From: Hypsibius dujardini
Taxonomy: Eukaryota > Tardigrada > Eutardigrada > Parachela > Hypsibiidae
DNA: 37,196 nucleotides
Assembly (NCBI GenBank): GCA_001579985.1
Contig: LRSR01012487.1
Span: 1 to 37,196, forward strand
Direction: 5' to 3'
Shown: piece after piece, positions 20,300-32,232 of the stretch
Layout: every line of letters begins with the position of its first letter
Numbering within the stretch: the stretch's first letter is position 1
Program-made: the position numbers and the translations under genes
Notes under the pieces: generated by a model
The model's input: only the letters and a program-made list of their open reading frames with translations
The model's database searches: none
Told to the model about the DNA's origin: nothing

Positions 20300-21299
20300 A
20301 TGCGGGACCGAGCAATCAGGAGGCTGGATGGTTGGATGTTTCTACTAATAGTTTGGATGTTACTTCTTGGCATGTTGGCACAAAAAGGTAAGCCTGTGTG
20401 TGTGTGTGTACGTTTGTGTTTGTGTTTGTGTTTGTGTTTGTGTGTCTGTGTCTGTGTCTTGCTGTGTCTGTGTCTGTGTCTGTGTCTGTGTCTGTGTCTG
20501 TGTCTGTGTCTGTGTCTGCGTCTATATCTGCTCCTGCATTCATGTCAGTCCATATTTCTCTGTCCATATCTGCAGAATCAGTCTTCATCGTCTTTATTTA
20601 AGTCTTCGTGTTTGGTACATTGCAGTCTCTTCTTTGGGTAACGTTTTAGGATGGTCTAGTGACATAACGACGGCCATTCCTGTCCAATCAAAATCTAACA
20701 GGTAAAGGGAAGAACTTTGTTGCGAATTAGGCAGCAAATGGTAGATAAATTATCTCATCTTTTCTGTTAAATTTTGCTGTAGAACGACGGACACGTTGAG
20801 CCATCAAGTTCGGACAGCCTTCAAAGTACAGACATCCCAACAGACCAATGTTCATCAGAAGCAAGTTCATTTTCCTGGGAGTCTCCTGAAGGACGAGTTG
20901 CTGGAGCGACCGCTGGTCGCTGTGTCGCAAGAACCGTCTATTTTATCCCCCACAGACATGCCAGGGGATATGTTAACATTCGCATCAGAAACAGCCATCA
21001 AAGCGGTCTCTGCATTCACCAGTGTCGCCGACATGGCAGAGTACCTGCGTATGAAGTTTGAGGCGAGATTCCCGTCGACATCCACGGGCAACTGGCAGAC
21101 AAGTGTGGGCACCAATTTCGCTGCAAGCGTGAGTATAAAATAAAAACAAATTCGATTAAATATGTTAAACACGTTAAATATTCTCGTCATTCCTTAATTA
21201 TTACAAATTTGCTTTTATTTACAGATTCGAAAGAGAACCGGGACCGGCTTTTACGCAAAAGTCAAAGGCACTTTCATACTAATTTTTGCCAGTCCCTAG
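20300..21299 (+). CDS. Divergent dynein light chain (LC8/DYNLL-type) with N-terminal hydrophobic extension
   Basis: Exons 20300-20387, 20626-20701, 20783-21128 and 21225-21299, phases 1, 2, 0; 194 aa. Residues 108-194 follow the LC8 pattern in order: DMPGDMLTFASETAIKAV (LC8 start and first helix), DMAEYLRMKFEARF (second helix, like DIAAYIKKEFDKKY), then TGNWQTSVGTNFAAS (like TWHCIVGRNFGSY). IRKRTGTGFYAKVKG and TFILIFASP match the final strands, with the stop at the LC8 end. LC8 proteins are dimeric hubs in dynein and other complexes. Here the strand that binds partners is changed and the helices are divergent. The first exon encodes MFLLIVWMLLLGMLAQ, a signal peptide or membrane anchor, unusual for this cytosolic family. 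The first exon rests only on frame and splice consistency; ATG 20300 or 20336 could start. Intron 1 holds TGTGTC repeats. Confidence 0.65.
20396..20528. repeat. TGTGTT/TGTGTC repeat in intron 1 of the LC8-like gene
   Basis: Tandem 6-bp units, mainly TGTGTT then TGTGTC, uninterrupted for about 60 bp near 20465-20520. Confidence 0.8.
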
Positions 21300-21551
21300 A
21301 GAGGGCGCATTATCGCCGTAGTTTCTAACTCTTTTCTGCACAACTTGTCTTGTGGCGCATCGTAACTGTCAACGTTAACTTACTATAATTTCATTTTTGC
21401 AATGCAGGTTATTGCTGATAAATTATATACTATGGACAGTCGCCTTGTCTAGTGATAAGTGCTGCACTTAGCGTTATCAGACGACAGGCACAAATTTTAA
21501 TTTAGAACACCTCCTTTATTATTCATAAAATATCTGTCCCTAGCGCGTGAC

Positions 21552-21557
21552 AATAAA
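21552..21557 (+). terminator. Candidate poly(A) signal of the LC8-like gene
   Basis: First clear AATAAA on the plus strand, about 250 nt after the stop codon. Confidence 0.35.
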
Positions 21558-23067
21558 AAAGCATAACATTTTAATTAAAAGCAAAAAAAATGTTAGAATG
21601 TAGAGAAATAAATGTTAATTTGGCCAATAAAATTAAACGAAATTATTACATATTTAATATTTTTGCAATTAATTAACCATAAGCGGTAAGGATGCGAATA
21701 GACACATGAAATGTAGCTGCACCTGTGCCTGTTTCAAGTCTGCACTGAACAAATATTTTCCCGTGAAAACTTAGTTCGCATCATATTCCATAATCCACTT
21801 TCCGAGTCACCGAATCACACTCACACTCTAGGGAGCTGCATCATAAAATAATTATTGTTTGTCACGATTCATTGCGTGAACCAACCCAAGTCCACATTGT
21901 GGAAGGTACTTAACACACAGTCAGTGCACAAAGCAGCGCCGCGCGCGCCGGTTTGAAGTGCTGCTACCTCTGCAATTGTTGCTCTGCAAAATGTTTCATT
22001 AATTACTCACTCACAAGTCACACAGACTCATACTTCTCAATTGTCTGCGCATTAAAACACGCGCGAGAAAACAAACAAACTAGACATATTGGAGTTAGAG
22101 TGCGCTTTCACACCCAAAAAGCAGAGAAGATATTCCTCGTTTGCTAACCAGAACGAGGATCTTACTCAATTACTGTATATTCTGACTCCATTATTACTGC
22201 ATTACCCTCTCTCTTGCCTGCTCAAATCAAATCCAATCCATACGGACTGTATCCCGTTCATTTTAAATGAATTTGTTCTTTTTTGAAATACATTTTTATT
22301 TTGCAAAACAAAAAGGTTTTTATAACTGATGATTTTGGTTGCATTGCTGTGCATTGAATTACAGGTTTTATTAAAAATGACTGTGTGTTGTAGTTTAAAC
22401 AGAAGACAAGCCTTCATCGGAAAATATAGAGGGTGTGGTCTCCATTTTTTTCACTCAGGTTTATCCCTTAAGAGAAAAATGCTGATACAATTTTTTGCAA
22501 CAAAAATGGCTAAGTATTTTCGTCAACTGCAAATCGGTTGTGTTATTTATTCAAACGTTGCAAAGAGAGAATTGCTTCACTCTTTGTCGAGCTATTAGGC
22601 AAACTCCCTCGATTCGGTACTACACTAGCCCCACCCCTCCAGTGGAAATACATGTACAACGTATAGTCGTGTACCAGTATACAAGCAAAAACAAGCCTCC
22701 GCCCATATGTTTCACTCTAAAATTAGAAGTTAGCCGAGAAAAGTTCAGCCGCCGTCGCGACAACTGTTGTAGTACTCTTGCTGTAGTAGCTTCTTAGACG
22801 TCGCATCAGAGAAAACCAGAGCACATCACGATGGAGAGGGAAAATCAGTTTAACCCAGCAGCCAGATGTTTACATTCTTAATCCGATCGTGACACCGTCT
22901 ACAGACCCCGCCGAAGAGTTTTCGAGAGGCGACAGGAAAAAAGTACATCTCGTCTCGGCATCATTTTGCTAATTGTCTGCGTGCCTACCATACAGACACA
23001 GACACATATCTTTCGGAAGGAAGACCCTTTTTTTTGCTGATCCTTTTTCCCGTTCTTTTGTAGCCAC
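21558..23067. other. Intergenic stretch and 5' region of the PH-domain gene
   Basis: Mostly AT-rich with a short CG-rich island (GCCGCGCGCGCCGG, about 21935-21950). The exon holding the PH gene ATG begins after an acceptor at 23061-23063, so at least one untranslated upstream exon must lie in this stretch. I could not place it. Confidence 0.4.
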
Positions 23068-23783
23068 ATGGCAGCAGAAGTAAGTGCGCTGAAAGGCTTG
23101 TGTCTGCGTAAAATGGGAGCGTGCCTGCATGCCCGATTAACCCTTGTGTGGATTGGATTTTTTTAGGCCACCAGGGAGCTGCAGCCATCATCAGCAGCAT
23201 GCAGCAGCGGGGAACCGGCTAATCTCCTGCTACCGAAGTCCCTCTCTTTCACCAATCTCCAGCAGAACGCGCAACGTACCGGCTTCCTGCTCAAGCACGA
23301 GCGGGGCCTATTGAAACGCTTATTGGGTCGCAGCTGGCAGCGCAAGTACTGTCTCCTCTCCGGCTACCACTTTTACTGGTTCAAGAATAAGGTACACACA
23401 CCGCGGTTGTCTGGCTAGTAATTAAGGCGATGAGAAAACAATTTTTTTGTTTTTGCTCGATATATATTGTATGCCTGATTCATGGAAATATATTCATGGA
23501 TCCATTGATGCGTTCTTTGTTGTTAATTTATTAATTCTCCAGCTCCCACGCTTTTTAATTGAAGTTAGAACGAAAAACCAGTCTTCCCCAAGGCAACTGA
23601 AATAATATTTACGGTTACGTGGGTCTTTGTGAGCCATTTAATTATTGCAACTCTCAATCTCGGATACGCAGTTAGCAGTGATCATTAATGCCGGCATTTA
23701 AATTCAAAGAAAGCAAACCACTATTCAGGTTTTACTGAAGATGTCTGCCTGATGCGAAGGAGAGAGACGCAGCAATAACTTCG

Positions 23784-23831
<48 letters not shown>

Positions 23832-26800
23832 TTCTGTCTGTCTGTCTGTCAATGAGTAATCTTCCGGTCTGCTTTCCTGCCTGCCCTTAGGTATAGCGAC
23901 AGTGTCACCAATACGTTGCCTTTGGAATTTCTCGATTGTTATTGCTCCGTCCAAACTCTCGCTCTAAAAATCGTATTAACTCGAGCTCAGCTGTCGCTTT
24001 ACGACTCCATGTGGCGGGCAGTAAACAAGTAAACAGCGCCACAATAAACATTACATCCTGCGCGGCAGGCGTGAGCTCTCAATAAGAAATCTGTCTTCCT
24101 CCGGCGCTGCACAATAAATAACACGTCATTTCCGGTTCTGATTTTATTTCATCTTCTCTCTTACACAGAAAGGCGCAGGTCGGGAGAAGAGCAACGGCGT
24201 GATCAACCTCCGCTACTTCGACCGATGTGTGGCTGTTCCCACGGACAGCAAGCATGCCGGTCTCCCGCACGCCGTGGAACTGGCCAGCAGTCAGAGCTCG
24301 GACTCGCATCACTCATTCCTGTTTCAGGTTTGTGGCATGTTGTTTTCGTGTCTGTTTCGCTCGGTTCTTTTTCGTGTGTTGATTTAGCGCGTAGCAAAAG
24401 TCTTTAATCGGAAGGAACAAGTCGACAGACATTGCGTGCGGAAAATTTGGGCTTTGGATTACACTTCGGGGGTTTACATCTGTCAGACATGGGTCTTGGG
24501 CCTGTCAGATTGCGAGAACTCGTCTGTTACCGTGGCCCTAATTTGAACGGCTCTAAAGTCTTGTTGGTGGTACCGTTCCAGATGGATGACTTTTTTCTCA
24601 CTGGAAACACACACACACACACATATACATGCATACAGTTGCAGCTACAGGCTCTGACGAAAAGAGCGCGATGAAATGTTGACGCGTGCCTTTCGTTGAC
24701 CGCGGCTGTCGTTTTATGCACGCTACATGGAACTCGTGTTCGTGCAAATTAATGTGTTTCTGAAAGCGGGTCGAGAATCTGCAGACAGCTTGTCAATCCA
24801 GTATACGGATAATTGGGAGTAAACTTTTTTCGATAGACAAATGTGCAGGCAGGCAGGACGACAGACAGACACACACACATAGGCAAACACACAGACAGAG
24901 CGGCAGACAGAGCGGCAGACAGTTTGCTTCGAAATGGGCAGCAGATTCGGGGGATTTTTTTTATTTTCTATCAACTTTTCTCTGTTTATTGCAGGCCGAC
25001 TCGTTGGAGGAACAGCAGCGCTGGTTGAAGGACATTCAATTGGTCATTTTTCAGTGCCAGACTCAAGGCCGTACCGGAACCGGACAGCGAGTCAGCACGC
25101 GACCATCCTCCAGTCAGACAGCCAGTCCCGTCCTTCATCGGGCTGCTGCCGCTGTTACTACTGTCTCGACTGCTGTCGGCGATGATGAGCGACGACCCAG
25201 GAGTTCCAGCATACCCGTAAGGCTCAATTTTCACACAATTATTATACGGACAAACTATCAGTTTCCTGCGCTTTTCCGGTGTCGAGTGTCTCTTCCTGCT
25301 ATTGCTGTCTGTCGATCAGTCATTTCCCTATCCCCTACGGCTCACAATCTCATACCATGTCCATGCCTGTCGACCGCACTCCAATGGCGGCAATTTAAAT
25401 TAAATATCCTGCTGCATATAAATTTTTCAATCCGGAAAAATTGCAATTTAAAATGACGGAAAGACAAATACGCAGGCGGGCAGTTTTTTTTCATGTAGAC
25501 AGATATTCAGAATAGAACGGACAGAACAGACAGAAAGACAAAAACACCAGACAGAGAGACAGTCAGACAATCAGATATGCAGACAGGCAGAAAGGCAGCG
25601 GAATTTGATTAGCCTATATTATTTTCTTACGTCATAGGAAGCTGGTGTCTCGGGAGTATATCGAAGTGTGTCTGGAGATCAGCAACCTTTGGCAGACGAT
25701 TCAGATGTCTTCGCACTGGAGGCAACTGTCTCCCGATCTGAATCCCGAAACACTAGACCGGACCTGATCCCCAGAATGCCTACCTACAACCAAGTGAGTA
25801 AATTCAATCAGCATGATAACCTGATGAGTGCATCTGTTTTTTTGTCAGTGGGTCCGTCTGTCATGCTTGTTTGTTTGACTACGAGTACCTTTCTCTGTCG
25901 GGATGTTAATTTTCCCTGTTTGTGTCCTTGCGTTGTGCTTGTCTGTTTGTCTGTCTGTTTGCCTGTGAGCCTGTCTGTCTATCTGTTTGTCTTTCTGTCT
26001 ATCTATCTGTCTGTTTATCTGTCTGACTGACTGTCTGTATGTATGTCCGCATGTTTACCTATCTCTTTGTCTGCCTGTCTGTGTGACAGTTTGTCTATTT
26101 CTCTGTCTGTCTGTCATACTGGCTATCTTCAATATTAGCCGTTTGTTATATTTTGGTATGCAAGATTGTCTGCCTTCTGGGTAGCTTGTCTTTGCATGCG
26201 CCGTTGCAATTCTGTTTTATGGCGTCTTAATTGTATTTGACGTGTCTGGCGTTGCCTGCAATGCATGTGTTGCTGCATCGATCAGTCCAAGAGCGACACA
26301 ACGAATCGAAAATCGCCTGCCTAGCTCTTGATTGCTCCGTGTTCTTTTGTTTAAGGTGGTCAGCGAACTTCAGACACGGCTGCATTCACGCTCGTCCGAC
26401 GAGCCCCAGCCCGATCATCCTCACACCGGTAGCCGTCTCAGTTCCCGCAGTTCCCCCGCGGGACCCTCCCCGAACCGCGAAGACCTCAACACCTCCCCAG
26501 AAGGCTCCTCATCCGTCAGTTCCTACGACAACACACAACACCACGAGCAGCAGCAGACAGTCGCAAAGGAAGAACTGCCTTCGCCAACGACGGCCCGTGA
26601 CTTGATTTCTCCCAACGGCACCACAAATCTGACATTAGAGGCACGATTCGACTCGGTCCTGCGGATGATGGAAGATCTGACCGATGAGGAAGTCATCAGA
26701 GAGGGCGGCGTCATGTCAGGCAAAGGTGGACCGGAATACGCCATGCCCTTCGGCGGCGGCAGACAGGGCGAGCATCATCCCGGTCCGGCGGTGGCGCCCA

Positions 26801-26883
26801 AACCGCGACGAGAGTTGTATGAAGCTTTGCTGTCGAACAACGTCGGACCGTACTTGGTCAGTCCTGTTGTCAATGTTTCATGA
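23068..26883 (+). CDS. PH-domain protein with Ser/Pro-rich tail
   Basis: Six coding exons, all phase 0: 23068-23079 (only MAAE), 23167-23391, 24169-24327, 24995-25216, 25638-25793 and 26356-26883; 433 aa. A pleckstrin homology domain spans about residues 41-152: TGFLLKHERGLLKRLLGRSW, QRKYCLLSGYHFYWFKNK, GVINLRYFDRCVAVP, then SSDSHHSFLFQ. It closes with the C-terminal helix ADSLEEQQRWLKDIQL, including the invariant PH Trp. The rest is low-complexity Ser/Pro/Gln sequence with one acidic helical block (FDSVLRMMEDLTDEEVIREG) and a Pro/basic PKPRRELYEALL. PH domains bind phosphoinositides or partners at membranes, and the tail suggests an adaptor. I cannot assign a named family. The TGA at 26883 ends the last exon, but a possible GT donor at 26856 (TTG|GTCAGT) could extend the gene. 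Confidence 0.72.
23782..23852. repeat. CTGT microsatellite in the PH-gene intron
   Basis: Nearly pure (CTGT)n with two substituted units, in the intron between the two PH-encoding exons. Confidence 0.85.
25935..26125. repeat. Imperfect CTGT/CTAT repeat in the last PH-gene intron
   Basis: CTGTTTGTCTGTCTGTTTGC-type units interrupted by CTAT and CTGA variants. Confidence 0.75.
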
Positions 26884-27244
26884 ATTCTGTTAAGCTTCAT
26901 GTTTCCCTAGTTAGAATGACGTGCTATATAAATTAAGTCTAGCCTGTTTTGAACGAACCTGGCTTCTCACTGGGCGCTCGTTCTTGTTTGGTTTGCTTCA
27001 CTGGACCGCTGTCTTTACTTAAGGACTTTTAAGCTCACTTGATTTTAGCTGATAAACTGACCATGGGATGGAACGAAGTAACTTTAAGGCAAATTTGTGT
27101 GACACCATGCAATAGGGCTAATATAATGTACAGTCAGCCGGTCAGCCAGTCTGTCTGTCTACGTTTGTCTGTAGGTCATTATCTGTCTGTCTGTCTGCCG
27201 ATATTTCCATTTCGAAAATGTAAATGGACGGTGGTATGACTATC
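26884..27244. other. Convergent intergenic stretch
   Basis: Lies between the 3' ends of the PH gene (plus) and SLC26 (minus), with a short CTGT tract near 27150-27198. No AATAAA was seen for the PH gene close to its stop. Confidence 0.4.
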
Positions 27245-27250
27245 TTTATT
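27245..27250 (-). terminator. Poly(A) signal directly after the SLC26 stop codon
   Basis: The minus strand reads TGA then AATAAA with no spacing (stop at 27253-27251). This implies a very short 3' UTR. Confidence 0.5.
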
Positions 27251-29478
27251 TCATATACCAGATCCCACTTGATCAGAAAGCGCTTCAAATTTCTGTGGCA
27301 TCAAGGCATCAACCGCATTAGATACCGTGTCAAAGAAAAAATTCGGCGGTATGTCACCGAATTTCCCACCGGCAATCAGCATCTCTTTCACCGGATCTGT
27401 AAAAACACAAACAGTCTAACAGTTTCGCCAGTCACAGACTGTGAGGCAACCCACGGAAAGATGTTGCGTAGCTCTCACCTAAACAGCCTGCCAATACGAG
27501 TTCACAAGCATGTATTGACCGACAGTCCTGGCGGAACTTCTTCAATAACTGTACACCGGTCATATCTATGAAGGACACCGCCGACAAGTCTAACACCACC
27601 AATCGAATGGACGAAAGTGTCTGTGTGATTTGAATTAGTTCGCGACCGTCGCTTTTGCGAGAAGAAGTGTCTGCTTTTACTGCGCCGTTCTTGTCTGTGA
27701 CAGGATCAGGTAATGGGCTGCTAATCAAAGAGTGCTTGGAATCGTCTCCTTCTACGTCCGGTAGGTGGATCCTCGTTGCGGCTGAAGGTGCATATGAATT
27801 GGAACGAAGAGAACGGCCGATGAGCTTTCTAGCTTTGTTCAAACACAATTCGGCGTTGGCGAAGTGGAGCGGTGTAGCGATGCGAATAACGATCACATTA
27901 CTGGACGGAAAGTTCTGGGATGGGGCAACGGGTGAGGCACCAATGCAATACCAGAGACAGCGAAGTCCGACAAGCCAAGAAACACACAAAAGGCACAGAC
28001 ATAGAAATAGGCAGGCAGATAGGCACACGGACAGCCACGTAGACAGACCGACAGTCCAACAGTTACGCAGGCAGGCAGGCAAGCAGGCAGGCAGGCAAGC
28101 AGACAGATAGACACACAAACAGCCACGTAGACAGACCTACAGTCCAACAGTTACGCAGACAGACAGGCAAACAGTTACGGAGGCAGGCAGGCAAACATAC
28201 AGATAGACAAATAGACTGAGAGACAAACAAACAGACAGAAAAAGAGACAGTCAGACAAACAGACAAACAGCCAGACGGACAGACAAAGACAGACAAACAG
28301 ACAGACATACATATAGAGAGGAAACAGATAGACAGGCAAGCAGACAGGCAGGAAGGAAGGTAGAAAGATACGGCATAGATGGATATAGCAATACACACGC
28401 AGAATGACAGGCAGACGAGCAGACAGATAGTCAGTCAGGAAAACAGACAGACAAATACACACGCGAAACGGCTGCACTTGTCATTTTATGGACTAACCGT
28501 TATAATCGGATGGCTGTCGTTCTCATTGCCGGAGTGTTCGGTCCTGCCTAAAACTTGCACGATATCTGCTCGCTCTTGGGTTCGCCAAACCACTCCGATG
28601 AGCAACGAGAACGCGATACCAAGAGCCAATCCGATTTCAACATCCAGAAGAATGATTGCAAGGCAGGGAATGAGGAATATCACCTGAAAAAAGATAGACG
28701 CGTCTTAAGTTCACCCGCTGCTGTACTACCATGCGCCTGTCCGTCCTTTTGAATTCTGCAAAATGTCTATCTGCCTGCCTAACTAGGTATCTGACTGGCT
28801 GTCTATCTTCTGCATCTCTCAGTACGTACAGCTTCGAGTCTGGACACCTTCCATAAATTACCAACTTCCATAATCTTCAGGATCATCGGAATCAGCGCGA
28901 TTACAACGATACATCCCAGGCAGGCTTTCGGCACTGGTTCCAGCAGCGGTCCCAGCACTGTGATCACCAGAAATATCAGACTCGCCGAAACAATTGAGAC
29001 AACCTAAAAGATCAGAGAAAACGTTCAGGCAAAACCCAATACAATTTAGTTCTGTACCTGCGTGACTCCACCCGCTGATTCCTGAACGACACTCCTGGCC
29101 AGAGCCACGGCAGACGGCAGACACTGAAAGAATCCCCCGACCAGGTTCACGACACCCAAGGCGCGTAGCTCCTGATTGCTGTCGATGGAATAGTGATGTT
29201 TCTGGGCGAAAGCACGGCCAGCGGAAATGGCCACGGAAAAGGCAATCACAGCAATGATAAAGGAGTCATGGAACAGTTCAGGCAGGAGGTGGAATGCTGG
29301 GAGTTGAGGCGAGGGGAAACCTAGCGGGACGGATCGAATGATGTCTATGGCGTAAACGGCTCGGAGGTTCATGAAGTAGGACGCAACCGAACCGAATACT
29401 ATCTGAAAAAAAAGAAAACTGCACTAGATGGTCGGATAGACGGCTTGGGGGAGTTTGTCTAATGTATGTCTGTCTGTA

Positions 29479-29530
<52 letters not shown>

Positions 29531-30166
29531 CCTCTGCCTGTCTGCCTGCCGGTCTGTCTGTCTGCCTGTTTGGCTATCCACTATGTGGTAGGACAAACTA
29601 ACCACAAGTAACTCCATCGGAATGGGAAAACGAATGACTTTCATCACTTTTGCATTTCCATTCAGGAATCGTGCAGCGATCAACGCAGTCAGGCACACAA
29701 GGGAGACCAGGAAAGTGGGTAGGTGTGTAGAGGGGAGTGCGACCACAAAATCATACACTGACTGAATGGGAAGGAATTCGTTTTAGCAGGATTGCCAAAT
29801 GAACGAGTGACGAGCTGGTCGAACATTATGAACAAGTTTAGATACTCACCAGCGGTAAACAGAATAGACCTCGGCGTTTCCGGTAGCTCAATCCGAAAAT
29901 CCATTTCAGCTGAGTATTAAAAATATGAAAGGCTGCCCCGCAAGCAAATCTGAAACTCATATAAAAAACGATTAGCCGATAGCCGTGCAGAACCCTTTTG
30001 CTGATCAAGACAGTTACCCTTGAACGACGCGGTCAGAAAGATATACCGTCACGAAACCGAGACCCAAAATTCCCATCACAACCTGAAAATAAATCTCCAG
30101 GATTTGTTTGTGATTAGATGTATAATTCGAGTCTATATTCCTCTCAACCCCGGCGTAGCGTGTCTA

Positions 30167-30245
<79 letters not shown>

Positions 30246-30881
30246 GAAACGCCTGTTTATATGTATGTATTCCTGTCCGTCTGTCGCGTTTTGGTCTGCA
30301 TGTTTCACAGCCGACCGTTTTCTTGATTCTCTCTTTTTTACCTGCCACAACCCGATGGCAAACGCTAATGTTGACACGATTTGCGATCCCGAAAGCATAA
30401 CCGGTGGCTGACTAAGGCCATCCAAGCCTGCGCCGCCCGGCTCCATCAGTAATAATGTCTGATTGAAGAGGCCCATGCGAACATTTTGCCGCTCGAGTGC
30501 GTCTGTCAACACCTCTCCGGTCATCAGGCAGACCAATGCAAAGACACCTGCGATACGAATCGATCGTCAAAAAATAAAACACCAGTAATCTAGTTGTAAA
30601 CTTCCATTCACCCAACTTGTCTTTGACAAAAATTACAAAAGAAAAAACCACAACGTACCGACCGAGACGTGACGTGATGTGCCCATAAGGCTGTAAATGA
30701 GCGGCGGAATAAAGCAGGTGTAGAGTCCGAAGATTGGTGTCACGCCGGCGACGACTGCATACCCCAAGGCTGAACACCCCCAAACAATGAACAAATAAAA
30801 TTGAGCAAGAAATAGAAATCAACGCATATATATCTAGACAGGCCGATGCACAGACAAAAAGACAGAAAGACAGAAAGAAAA

Positions 30882-30934
<53 letters not shown>

Positions 30935-31300
30935 AAGAAAGATAGAATAAAAGTATATGCATACTGGACCTTGAGGAACGGCAATTGTTCCAACGGTCAG
31001 CCCTAAACAAATGGTCACAACACCGATTAAAAGACGCCCTATTACAAAGAGAGATAAAATCATCTTACCAGCAATAAAATCCTTGAGTAAATTCTTGCGA
31101 AGATCGTATTTCATAATCCATTCCAGAATCGGGAATATCGTAGCGACGTTCTGAAACGCGGATTGCCGGCAAAATTTACTATGCCCCAGTTTCAGCTTGA
31201 AATTCTCCAAGGCTCCATTAGCGTCCCTCTTTGCATCATCGGGATGTTTAACCGGTGCATAAAAACGATCCCTATGGATGGTCCTAACAGGCGAGTCCAT
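27251..31300 (-). CDS. SLC26: SLC26-family anion transporter with STAS domain
   Basis: Twelve coding exons: 31300-31069, 31002-30970 (33 nt), 30769-30659, 30547-30342, 30082-30018, 29949-29850, 29761-29603, 29402-29058, 29003-28830, 28683-28498, 27914-27479 and 27396-27251; 730 aa. All junctions are GT-AG and in frame. Exon 1 encodes the cytosolic N-terminus ending KDFIAG, which joins [19 protein letters not shown], the SulP signature leading into TM1. Further hallmarks are [59 protein letters not shown], the substrate-site segment [29 protein letters not shown], and [11 protein letters not shown] then [15 protein letters not shown]. From about residue 538 a STAS domain follows ([17 protein letters not shown], a disordered Ser/Asp-rich insert, [20 protein letters not shown]), ending in a SLC26-type [13 protein letters not shown]. 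The family exchanges or channels chloride, bicarbonate, sulfate or oxalate at the plasma membrane. The subfamily is not resolved. Confidence 0.93.
27985..28475. repeat. CAGA/CAGG microsatellite field in an SLC26 intron
   Basis: Long imperfect repeat of CAGACAGA, CAGGCAGG and CAAACAGA units filling the intron between the last transmembrane exon and the STAS exon. A local duplication is visible: TAGACAGACC then AGTCCAACAGTTACGCAG occurs twice (near 28040 and 28127). Confidence 0.8.
29461..29575. repeat. CTGT microsatellite in an SLC26 intron
   Basis: (CTGT)n with CTGC variants at the 3' side, between SLC26 exons 7 and 8. Confidence 0.85.
30161..30246. repeat. Pure CTGT microsatellite in an SLC26 intron
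   Basis: About 20 perfect CTGT units on the plus strand, the longest uninterrupted run in the window. Confidence 0.9.
30852..30948. repeat. CAGA microsatellite in an SLC26 intron
   Basis: (CAGA)n on the plus strand flanked by AGAAAGA variants, in the opposite orientation to the array at 30161-30246 in the same gene. Confidence 0.85.
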
Positions 31301-32232
31301 AATGGATAGTTGGATCAGTTCAGCCGGTGGAAGTTAATGAATTAACTTTGAACTACGAGACCGGCAGGTGAAGGTTTGAGTAGCAGTGAATCCGTTAAAT
31401 GACTGCAAGGCGTCGAACACCTAACCAAAAAAAAGATGATTCACGGCCGCTGGCAATAAAAATATCGTGGGGACCTCGATCGAATTCATAACATCTAGTG
31501 GAATGGAAGAGCGCCATCGAACATACAAAAGCCGCTGAAAAGCGTATCATGAAAGGAACGGGAATGATTGTTGCATAATCGATCAATGAATGAGCCGTGT
31601 CGATGGTTAAATAAATTAAAAGATATAGTACTTCAATGGTCCAAAGTATGAATTTTGCTGCAAGCAAAATGTCTGTCTTGCTGTATTTAAAGCAAAAAAA
31701 GATAAATATTTAAGTGATGTATTTATTGAAAGTGGGAATCATTCAAATGTAAAGAGTTCTCTGCAAAATATTAAATTCCGGTCTTTACCAAGGACGCTTA
31801 CTGCGTAGCTCTCGTTAATAATTTATTTTCCTCAAATTCAAACACAACTTACTTTCGCGTAAATAAAAAAAATTGTACTTCCCGATTATTTTTAATTAAA
31901 ATGATTGGATATGCACGGTCTACAATTGTCTTTTAACGCAATATTTCGGCAAATAACCACTGCGCTTGGAATTAATGTCTGTAATTGACAGCCGCACGAA
32001 CGATACGAACTTGAATGAGTTTTTTTTCCATCGGGCCGAGGCCGAGGCTGATCCACTCGCGCAGGGGAGAGAATAATATCTGGATTTCTGGACGGCCGCT
32101 GCAACTAAAGAATCCACAAACAGAGAAGGAAGTAGAGTAATCGAGCTAATCAATCATTGAATCAAGCAAGAGCACCACAAATGAAATATACACTATCCTG
32201 CAGTATGTAGAAACAAATGACAAAAAACCAAC
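31301..32232. other. Upstream of SLC26, no firm gene
   Basis: AT-rich. It contains a 90-codon minus-strand ORF with two hydrophobic stretches (31395-31667) and a minus-strand ORF near 31920-32100, neither with a recognisable family or a supported splice to neighbours. Confidence 0.35.

Noticed and set aside
27985-28475. CRISPR-like repeated blocks
   Set aside because: Simple CAGA/CAGG microsatellite inside a eukaryotic intron with no regular spacer-repeat structure.
31395-31667. 90-codon minus-strand ORF with two hydrophobic stretches upstream of SLC26
   Set aside because: AT-rich, no ATG in good context, no family resemblance, and it does not splice in frame to the SLC26 start or to the tetraspanin-like exon.
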